Shown here in pieces: positions 57,510-64,000 of a DNA stretch of 64,000 nucleotides; within the stretch, counting starts at the first letter, position 1, and the number at the start of each line of letters is the position of its first letter. Origin of the DNA: Cocleimonas sp. (lineage in GTDB: Bacteria; Pseudomonadota; Gammaproteobacteria; Thiotrichales; Thiotrichaceae); the NCBI GenBank assembly GCA_021647365.1, contig JAKIUW010000018.1, positions 1-64,000 of the forward strand, given 5' to 3'. The translations under genes were made by a program, and so were the position numbers. The notes under the pieces are model-generated. The model saw only the letters and a program-made list of their open reading frames with translations. It did not search any database and was not told where the DNA came from.

Positions 57510-58985
57510 TTAAGCTTTTTCCAACTCTTTATTGCTACTTTGTTGCTCCATTTCAGTCAAACTTTTCTTAATAGTTTCTTGCTGATGAACTAGCTCCTTA
57601 AGCTCCTGAATTTTACGTCTCTTATCTTGATTCAACTTATCCATACTCATTTTCTTGAATCGCTGCTGCTCATCCAATTGTTTAAGATCACGCTTGTGCT
57701 GTTTAGTCATCTCTAGTTTTTGATTTTTAAACTCTGATGCTTTTGCATCTAACCGAGCAACTTCTTGCTTAAGCGAAGCCTTTTCTTGCTCTAAGTGAGC
57801 TAATTCATCTTGCTTAGCTTCCTTTACCTTGAATTTATGCCCATTCAATACTTTTTGTTGCTGCGAATACTCTTCTAACTCTTGAAGCTTTAACTCTTTT
57901 TGTTGGTTTGAAATATCAAGCAGTGATTGTTTTTCTTGCTGCTGCCTCGCTAAGTCTTCAATATCTTGCTCAACAAGTAACAGTTGTTGCTGTAATTTCC
58001 CCGCTTCATTTTCCCATTTTTTACGTTGCTCTTCCAACTCAATAATATCCTGCTTATCAGCAAACTGCTTTTGCTCAAAATTATCTAAAATGGCTTGCTC
58101 TTTCTTCTGCTCTTCAGTTTTTCTATTTTCTAACTTTCGGTCCACCAACTGTAACTGCTCAAGCTCATCGTGTTTTAGATATATATTCTGTCTTACACTG
58201 CTCAATTCTTTTTGCCCTAATGTTTTAGCTCTGGAATTATCATCTTCAAGCTTTTGGTGCTCCATTAGTTGCTGGGTTATTTCATCATTTTTTAGCTGCT
58301 GATATTGAGCGACTTGGTCAACGCTTTGAGCGGTTAGTTCTTGCCTCTCCTCAAGTTGTTGTAACTCTTGCTCTGTAAGTTTTTGTTCTTGTTCTAGCTG
58401 TTTTAAATCTAGCTCTTTTAGTTTTCTATGCATCTCAATTTGCTTTGTATCTATCTGAGTCGACATTGCTGACATAACAACAGGGCTAAGCACATCATTG
58501 TCTCTAAGATCCTGATAAACATGGGTTTCTTCTCTTGATTCTTCATAAGTAGAATATTCAGAGCTTATATCCCTATGAATTTCTTCATGAATAGAAGGAT
58601 TTTGGTCTTCCAAAGTATTGTCTGGTGATTCTTTTATTTCTTCTAGTTTTGTTAGCATTAAATCAGATTGACTTTCTAATTGATGAAAGTTGTTTTTCAA
58701 CGCTGCTAATGTTTCGGCATCATAAACTTCGTTTGCCCCATTATAGATAGCCTCATAAGCATTATGAAATGCTTGATGCAGCGCTTCAATTTCATCAAAC
58801 CACGAAAAAGACTGTAATGAATGCTCTTCAGAATAAAGCCAAAGTCCGAACTCGCATTTATCACATGAAATTGGTTTTAGCACAACATGGGTAGACTTAC
58901 CATCCACAAGCATTTGGGCTTGCTCCAACCACTCTCCAAAAGAATCAGATGCCTCTTGAATACCCGCCACTAATATTTTTTTCAT
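57510..58985 (-). CDS. Protein with variant CZB-like zinc domain and long coiled coil, unknown
   Basis: 491 residues. Residues 12-80 resemble a chemoreceptor zinc-binding (CZB) domain: W18, SCDKCEFGLWLY (Cys41, Cys44) and EALHQAFHNAY (His70, His74). The first His of the usual W-minus-3 position is Phe15 and the usual H of HxxC is Cys41, so a Cys-rich site is implied. From about 170 to the end is a single long Gln/Glu/Lys-rich coiled coil with no membrane span. Lone CZB domains sense zinc or hypochlorite; the coil suggests a structural or scaffold partner. No operon neighbour is close. Confidence 0.7.
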   Translation of the reverse strand: MKKILVAGIQEASDSFGEWLEQAQMLVDGKSTHVVLKPISCDKCEFGLWLYSEEHSLQSFSWFDEIEALHQAFHNAYEAIYNGANEVYDAETLAALKNNFHQLESQSDLMLTKLEEIKESPDNTLEDQNPSIHEEIHRDISSEYSTYEESREETHVYQDLRDNDVLSPVVMSAMSTQIDTKQIEMHRKLKELDLKQLEQEQKLTEQELQQLEERQELTAQSVDQVAQYQQLKNDEITQQLMEHQKLEDDNSRAKTLGQKELSSVRQNIYLKHDELEQLQLVDRKLENRKTEEQKKEQAILDNFEQKQFADKQDIIELEEQRKKWENEAGKLQQQLLLVEQDIEDLARQQQEKQSLLDISNQQKELKLQELEEYSQQQKVLNGHKFKVKEAKQDELAHLEQEKASLKQEVARLDAKASEFKNQKLEMTKQHKRDLKQLDEQQRFKKMSMDKLNQDKRRKIQELKELVHQQETIKKSLTEMEQQSSNKELEKA

Positions 58986-59106
58986 TTTATAACCTAGAAA
59001 CTTATTATTTTTATATTTTCACGATATTATAATATTTCGCGTGATTTTTCCAAGAACAATGGATTAGCGGTAGCTAAAATCACCACTTAATCGTAATTGA
59101 ATACCA

Positions 59107-60285
59107 CTAACCTTGATTAATACACCGCCCGAGGCGTTTAATACCTTCTATTATTTTTTCTTCATTCACCGTTACATAACTTAAACGCAGTGTATTTTCT
59201 TCAGTTTCATCACCAACATAAAAAGGTTTCCCTGGTACAAAAGCCACTTTTTCTTTTATTGCTTTATCAAATAACGCCATCGCAGACATCTCTTTAGAAA
59301 GTGCCACCCATAAGAACATCCCTCCCTCTGATTCAGCTATTGTCACATCAGCAGGAAAGTATTGTTTAATCGCATCCATCATCACTTGTTTTTGTTTTCC
59401 ATAGAATTGAATGATTTTTTCGATATGATCATCCAATGCGTTATCTTTCAAATACTGGAAAATGACTTGTTGTGAAAAATAGTTAGTATGTAAATCTGCC
59501 GCTTGTTTAGCGATAACCAAAGGTTTCATTAACCAATCAGGTGCAACGATCCAACCCAATCTAAACGATGGCACAACGACTTTTGAGAAGGAACCTAACA
59601 GTAATGTTTGTTCAGGTAATAATTCGTAGAAATTAGATTTTTGTGCCCCTGAAAAGCGTAACTCACCATAAGGATCATCTTGAATAAGCAAGGTATCAAA
59701 CTGAGAAACAACACCCGCAACCGCTTCCCTATTCTCTTGTGAGTAAGAAATCCCTGTAGGATTTTGAAAATTAGGCACGGTATAAAGAAGCTTGGGCTTA
59801 TAATCTGCTAATACCTGCGTTAATTGTTCAACATTCAAGCCATTATCATCAATCGCTACCGTATGCATTTTGGGCTGATATAATGAAAACGATTGAATTG
59901 CGCCGAGATAACCAGGGTTTTCAATAGCTATTGAATCACCTTCATTGAGTAAAACCTTTCCGAGTAAATCCAACGCTTGCTGTGAGCCATTGGTGATTAA
60001 AATATTATCTACTGAAATATCTAAACCTTGTTTCTCTTTATAACGCTTTGCTATCCAGGCTCTTAATTCATCATCCCCTTCTGAGTTTGCATACTGCAAT
60101 GTTTGCGTGGGATTATCTTCCAAAACTTTATTACACGCATCTTGTAGCCCCTGAACAGGAAACAAATCGGAGCTAGGCAAACCTCCCGCAAAAGAGATGA
60201 CATCTGACTGCGTTGATACTTTGAGAATTCTACGAATAAAAGATTCAGGAACATTCTGAATTCGATTTGAGAGTAAGTTTTTCAC
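59107..60285 (-). CDS. PLP-dependent aminotransferase (class I, 2-aminoadipate/MocR-domain type)
   Basis: 392 residues, full class I fold. YANSEGDDELRAWIAKRY, NGSQQALDLLGKVLL, NPGYLGA, TVPNFQNPTGISYS, DDPYGELRF and LGSFSKVVVPSFRLGWIV with the PLP Lys. The closest type is the LysN-like 2-aminoadipate/aromatic group; the substrate is not certain. A MocR regulator, a LysE exporter and a DUF711 protein lie beside it, so an amino-acid route is likely. Confidence 0.88.
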   Translation of the reverse strand: MKNLLSNRIQNVPESFIRRILKVSTQSDVISFAGGLPSSDLFPVQGLQDACNKVLEDNPTQTLQYANSEGDDELRAWIAKRYKEKQGLDISVDNILITNGSQQALDLLGKVLLNEGDSIAIENPGYLGAIQSFSLYQPKMHTVAIDDNGLNVEQLTQVLADYKPKLLYTVPNFQNPTGISYSQENREAVAGVVSQFDTLLIQDDPYGELRFSGAQKSNFYELLPEQTLLLGSFSKVVVPSFRLGWIVAPDWLMKPLVIAKQAADLHTNYFSQQVIFQYLKDNALDDHIEKIIQFYGKQKQVMMDAIKQYFPADVTIAESEGGMFLWVALSKEMSAMALFDKAIKEKVAFVPGKPFYVGDETEENTLRLSYVTVNEEKIIEGIKRLGRCINQG

Positions 60286-60416
60286 CTATTCACTCCTTTT
60301 AAATTATAACCATGTACTAATTGACAAGCATATCATTATCAACACAAATGATAATAATAAGAAAGGCACTCATCTGTAAACTAAAGAGCCATACCTGTTG
60401 AAATATCTTAATATCT

Positions 60417-61646
60417 TTACGGAACTGCCAAAACAGCACAGTTACAAAGATCATCACTTTCAAAAGCCGTCATATCACCTGCTTTTAAATTTGGCACGGG
60501 AAATACGCGAACCGTTAAGGGCTTATTCAAACGGAATGCCATTGTGCCCGTATCGCGCATCAGTGCTGATATTTTTTCAATTGAAGTATCACCCGGAATC
60601 GGCACAGTATCTAAACCAATTCCACACACTGCACTGTAGGTTAAGAGAGAGCGTATATCGAAGTTATTATCAATTGTGCCTTGCGCCAGACCAATATCCT
60701 CCGTTAGTGCCAACATCAAACCTGAAAACCCCACTAGGTCCACACCCTGAATAGATTTGAATACTTTTGTTAATAATGCCGACGCTTCAACTGTGCCCGA
60801 TGCCCCAAAGTATTCAACCCCCATGGCTTCATAGACTTCAACCATACTGGAACAGTTTTTGGAAGGCGCAGCCGAACTATCAAAACCAGAAAACTTAAAC
60901 TCATCACCAGCTGATTGTTTTACGATATTATTAATTTCATCAATGTGATATTGGAGTGCGCTGCTCATTACATCAAAATAACCTTTGAAATTATTATTAT
61001 GATCTTGTTTATCAGCCGTTTGATTATAGTCTTTTAATACTGCAACCAAAAGATCAGGCGTTTCTAGACCAATAACAAAACGGTTACCCAATGCACTCTT
61101 GTGATAGCTTGCAGGAAAGTAAGGTATCAGCGGATCACAGTTAAAATTAACCGTGAAATTAAAGTTGCCCTCACCTCTTGGTGTAATCTTACTAATGCGT
61201 TCCACTGCTTTTGCCGAGTGCTGAATCAAGTCATTATCTAATACACCAAACTCATCCATCCCCACATTTACGCAAACATTACACAAGTCACCAAACTCTG
61301 TTACCAGCTCTGGCAACAGCAGAATCTCATGTTTGTTAATCGCTTCACCTATAGCAAAACGGATGCGTAAACCTGATGAGTTTGTAGACTCCAATAGATC
61401 ACTTAAATAACGAAGGTCACTTTTTGCTGTTTCCAAGCTATCTGTATTTAAATATTCACCAAAAGGGTTGGTTACAATGCGAATTGATTGCACCGTGTAA
61501 TTTTCATCGGCAAAGGCTTTGGATAGTTCTCCACAAAAATGAGACGCTTTTTGGATTTCTTCTTCCCATATCTCTCTTCCTTTTTGAAGAGACAAAAAGG
61601 TGGTGATGGTTCTTACTTTGCATAAGTCTTTATTCATAAAGCTCAT
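60417..61646 (-). CDS. DUF711 (UPF0210) family protein
   Basis: 409 residues from the ATG at 61646 (GAGAGAGATTAAA upstream). I recognise the COG2848/DUF711 family by KVRTITTFL, VNVGMDEFGVLDNDLIQHSAKAVERIS, and VDLVGFSGLMLALTEDIGLAQG. Members have an unsettled function and fold like glycyl-radical enzymes without a visible radical site. It lies 29 bases after the LysE-family gene and is probably co-transcribed with it. Confidence 0.87.
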   Translation of the reverse strand: MSFMNKDLCKVRTITTFLSLQKGREIWEEEIQKASHFCGELSKAFADENYTVQSIRIVTNPFGEYLNTDSLETAKSDLRYLSDLLESTNSSGLRIRFAIGEAINKHEILLLPELVTEFGDLCNVCVNVGMDEFGVLDNDLIQHSAKAVERISKITPRGEGNFNFTVNFNCDPLIPYFPASYHKSALGNRFVIGLETPDLLVAVLKDYNQTADKQDHNNNFKGYFDVMSSALQYHIDEINNIVKQSAGDEFKFSGFDSSAAPSKNCSSMVEVYEAMGVEYFGASGTVEASALLTKVFKSIQGVDLVGFSGLMLALTEDIGLAQGTIDNNFDIRSLLTYSAVCGIGLDTVPIPGDTSIEKISALMRDTGTMAFRLNKPLTVRVFPVPNLKAGDMTAFESDDLCNCAVLAVP

Positions 61647-61675
61647 TTTAATCTCTCTCTTAACTAAAACTAAGG

Positions 61676-62293
61676 TTAAGTCCATTTCTCATAACCAACT
61701 TGAAATGCTTCATTGAACAAAAATACAGAAAATAACAGAAGCAATCCAAACGCCAAATAAGAAAAATTATCTTTTAATAATCGCGTACCCAGCTTCCCTA
61801 TCAATATATAGAGTACAAACATACAGCTTGATATTAGCAACATACTAACCCCGAAAACAAAAGCATTAGTGACGGTACTATGTGTGAGTTGATTGGCGAT
61901 GACAGCACCCGATGGGAACAATAGCCAAATCTTAGGCGACAAAAACATAATCACAGCCAAATTTATAAAACCAAGTTTAAACACGCTATTTGATTGTTTA
62001 CTTTTTAATGTTTTATAAGCGAGGTAAGAAATATATAAACCACCTAAAATATAAAATAGTAAATCAACTTGTGAGAAGTATTTAGACACCAACTCAACAA
62101 AAACAACACAAACAACCGTCTGGGCTAATTGAACCGTGATAATGACAGGGAAAAACACTTTAAAGTAAAACTGAGCAATCTCAGGAAAGCTTAGCCTTCT
62201 GGTTGCCTCCATTACGGATATCCATACAGGGCCTGGCGTGATAAAAAATATACTCCAAAACAGTATCACTTTATACAATACGCTAATATCCAT
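61676..62293 (-). CDS. LysE-family amino acid exporter
   Basis: 205 residues with about six spans. The family start FFITPGPVWISVMEATRR and the following FFPVIITVQLAQTVVCVVF give the LysE/RhtB pattern. Exports amino acids or their analogues. First gene of a unit with the DUF711 gene; the divergent MocR-type regulator across a repeat hairpin may control it. Confidence 0.85.
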   Translation of the reverse strand: MDISVLYKVILFWSIFFITPGPVWISVMEATRRLSFPEIAQFYFKVFFPVIITVQLAQTVVCVVFVELVSKYFSQVDLLFYILGGLYISYLAYKTLKSKQSNSVFKLGFINLAVIMFLSPKIWLLFPSGAVIANQLTHSTVTNAFVFGVSMLLISSCMFVLYILIGKLGTRLLKDNFSYLAFGLLLLFSVFLFNEAFQVGYEKWT

Positions 62294-62454
62294 AACTGCT
62301 CAGCACCTTTAGTCAATATTTAAAACTTGCCAACAACTATAGCTTCATGCCATATTAATATACAGATTCAAATTTATTTAATTGAAGCAATACAGTTTAT
62401 AAAAATACCAACTGTACCGCTTTATGAATAATAAATTGTATTGCATTTATACAT

Positions 62455-62515
62455 GCACACCCCCCCACTTTTACATGGTGTTATAAAAGTACCATGTAAA
62501 AGTGGGGGGGTGTGC
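62455..62515. repeat. Paired dispersed repeat forming a perfect hairpin (CAC/CAC) in a divergent promoter region
   Basis: Arms 62455-62479 and 62491-62515, perfect 25 bp, 11-base loop, carrying ACCATG instead of ATCATG in both arms. The only locus between divergent genes, ending 20 bases before the MocR-type start. Confidence 0.93.
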
Positions 62516-62535
62516 TTTGAGAATAAGGTATTCAA

Positions 62536-63951
62536 ATGACTACACGCTATCAACAAGTTGCTGATCATATCAGCGATCAAATACGAAATGGCTTGCTAAA
62601 AGCGGGCGAAAAAACACCTTCGGTACGCCAGTGTGCCAGTGAAATGGGCTTGAGTATTTCGACTGTGATTCGTGGCTATGAATTACTCCAAGATCAAATG
62701 CTAATCGAGCCACGTCCACAGTCTGGTTTTTATGTACGCCCGCAGTATCAGCCCAGCAAAGCACCTGAAATCAGCCAACCCCTAGTCAAACCTTCTGAAG
62801 TTAATATTGATAATTTAGCGGTGAGTCTGCTTCAGCTGACTCAAGATAAAAACATTATTCAACTCGGCACTGCTCCACCTAATACCGATGTACCTGCGAT
62901 AAAACAGCTCAATCGAATCATGACAAAAGTCATTCGAGAGGAAGATAGCTTGGGTGATTATGACCCGCCACCGGGCAATAAAAATCTGCGCAGACAGATT
63001 GCTCGTCGAATGTTAAATGCTGGTGTCAAAGTACACCCCGATGAGATTGTAATCACCACGGGCTGCCAAGAGGCTATGACATTGTGCATTCGAGCAGTTA
63101 CCAAGCCCGGAGATACGGTCGTCGTTGAATCACCCAGTTATTTTGGCACACTCAAAGCCATTGAATCCATGGGTTTAAAAGCGTTAGAAATTCCTACTCA
63201 CGCTAAAACAGGCATCAGCCGAACTGCGTTGGAATTAGCCATCCGAGAGTGGAACGTAAGTGCCTGTATTTTAACGCCTAACTTCAGTAATCCTTTGGGC
63301 TATTGCATGAGCGATGAAGACAAGAAAGAGCTTCGCGCTACTCTCAAACAAGCCAATATACCGATTATTGAAGATGATATTTATTCCGAATTGACATATA
63401 GCACACAACGCCCAAAAGCCATTAAAGCCTTCGATGAAGAGGGTGACGCTAGCAATGTACTTTTATGTTCCTCTCTATCAAAGTCGCTATCCCCTGGGTT
63501 ACGCATAGGTTGGGCAATTCCTGGTCCGTGGTTAGAAAAAGTCATCCACCTTAAAGTCAGCAGCAGCATGGCAGGTGCGACATTACCCTCACTCGCAGCT
63601 GCACGTTATCTTGAGATGGGGATTTTTGACAGGCATTTACGCCAGATGCGTCGATATTACAAAGAACAACGCGACTATTTTTTACACTTAGCAACGCTCC
63701 ACCTACCCAAAGACATTCGCCTCACTTATCCCGAAGGTGGCTATGTGATCTGGCTAGAGCTGGATAAAAAAATTAATAGCATGATGCTCTACGAACAAGC
63801 GCTAGAAGAAGGTATTAGTATTGCGCCAGGGCCTTTGTTTTCTGTAAGTGGGCAATATCAAAACTTCGTGCGGATTAATTATGGAAAGGCAACGAAGGAA
63901 CAACTTGAACGAGCGATGATTGTTTTAGGGCGATTGATTGCTTCTTATTGA
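62536..63951 (+). CDS. MocR/GntR-type transcription regulator with aminotransferase domain
   Basis: 471 residues. Winged helix (residues 1-70): YQQVADHISDQIRNGLLKAGEKTPSVRQCASEMGLSISTVIRGYELL. Then an aminotransferase domain (about 100-465) with YDPPPGNKNLRRQIARRM, TTGCQEAMTLCIRAV, LTPNFSNPLGY, EDDIYSEL and SSLSKSLSPGLRIGWAI with the PLP Lys. MocR proteins respond to PLP-bound amino acids and often control exporters or amino-acid enzymes; the LysE-DUF711 pair divergent to it is a likely target. The short leader has a repeat hairpin, and no clear SD is seen. Confidence 0.92.
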   Translation: MTTRYQQVADHISDQIRNGLLKAGEKTPSVRQCASEMGLSISTVIRGYELLQDQMLIEPRPQSGFYVRPQYQPSKAPEISQPLVKPSEVNIDNLAVSLLQLTQDKNIIQLGTAPPNTDVPAIKQLNRIMTKVIREEDSLGDYDPPPGNKNLRRQIARRMLNAGVKVHPDEIVITTGCQEAMTLCIRAVTKPGDTVVVESPSYFGTLKAIESMGLKALEIPTHAKTGISRTALELAIREWNVSACILTPNFSNPLGYCMSDEDKKELRATLKQANIPIIEDDIYSELTYSTQRPKAIKAFDEEGDASNVLLCSSLSKSLSPGLRIGWAIPGPWLEKVIHLKVSSSMAGATLPSLAAARYLEMGIFDRHLRQMRRYYKEQRDYFLHLATLHLPKDIRLTYPEGGYVIWLELDKKINSMMLYEQALEEGISIAPGPLFSVSGQYQNFVRINYGKATKEQLERAMIVLGRLIASY

Positions 63952-63967
63952 GAATAATAAATATAAA

Positions 63968-64000
63968 GCACACCCCCCCACTTTTACATGATGATCATGT
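63968..64000 (+). repeat. Dispersed C-rich repeat at the window end, probably a cut pair (CAC variant)
   Basis: GCACACCCCCCC then ACTTTTACATGATGATCATGT. The last bases (ATCATGT) begin the complement of the first unit, so a hairpin partner likely continues past the window. Follows the MocR-type stop by 16 bases. Confidence 0.8.

Overview
The window is a stretch of chromosome from a gammaproteobacterium, low in G+C (around 40% by eye). The evidence is the gene content and order: glmU-glmS, the atpIBEFHAGDC operon, hrcA-grpE-dnaK-dnaJ-dapB, perM-hda, pcnB-folK-panB-panC-panD and M23 peptidase-anmK, together with UvrD, NhaB and type II secretion pseudopilins. NhaB and an osmolyte-type amidotransferase fit a marine or salt-exposed life. 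HrcA together with sigma-32-type promoters, and the low G+C, would suit the Thiotrichales, but that placement is a guess.

Layout. 1-108: C-terminal end of a transposase cut by the window edge. 192-9774 (minus): an RND adaptor and pump followed, 12 bases later and with overlap, by a proline-rich membrane protein and a ParA-type ATPase, then a TPR protein, a membrane-anchored coiled-coil protein and a dynamin-like GTPase. This is the least ordinary region and my best candidate for an undescribed system. 10011-11956 (minus): pseudopilin genes gspG-H-I-J with no gspK after them; a rhombosortase-like protease gene starts divergently beside gspG. 12610-18070: comF, moaC, nhaB, moaE/moaD and a SulP transporter. 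18280-31014 (minus): glmUS, an unknown exported protein, a peptidoglycan-binding lipoprotein and the complete F-type ATP synthase operon. 31141-38759: VanZ-like protein, uvrD, a second rhomboid, a DUF533 protein, a cold-shock gene with a long structured leader, hda, perM and dapB. 38917-44175 (minus): the heat-shock cluster. 44225-53340: a GGDEF protein with a damaged active-site motif, an asparagine-synthase-like amidotransferase, an ImpA-type metalloprotease, an M23 peptidase and anmK. 53362-57411 (minus): pantothenate genes, folK and pcnB. 57510-63951: a variant-CZB coiled-coil protein, then an aminotransferase, a DUF711 protein, a LysE-type exporter and a divergent MocR-type regulator.

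A second layer runs across the whole window: a dispersed family of about 24-bp elements, GCACACCCCCC followed by three variable bases and TTTTACATG. There are 15 loci and 21 units. Nine loci are single units and six are head-to-head pairs that form long perfect or near-perfect hairpins. Both units of a pair usually carry the same variant. Almost all lie just after a stop codon, several lie inside operons, one supplies the last codons and the stop of a gene, and another may supply a start codon. No mobilising enzyme for them is visible here.

Functionally the window is mostly core housekeeping: energy conservation (ATP synthase), wall precursor synthesis and recycling (GlmU, GlmS, AnmK, M23), protein folding, coenzyme synthesis (MoaCDE, PanBCD, FolK), and replication control and repair (Hda, UvrD). 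Accessory envelope functions sit between these blocks.
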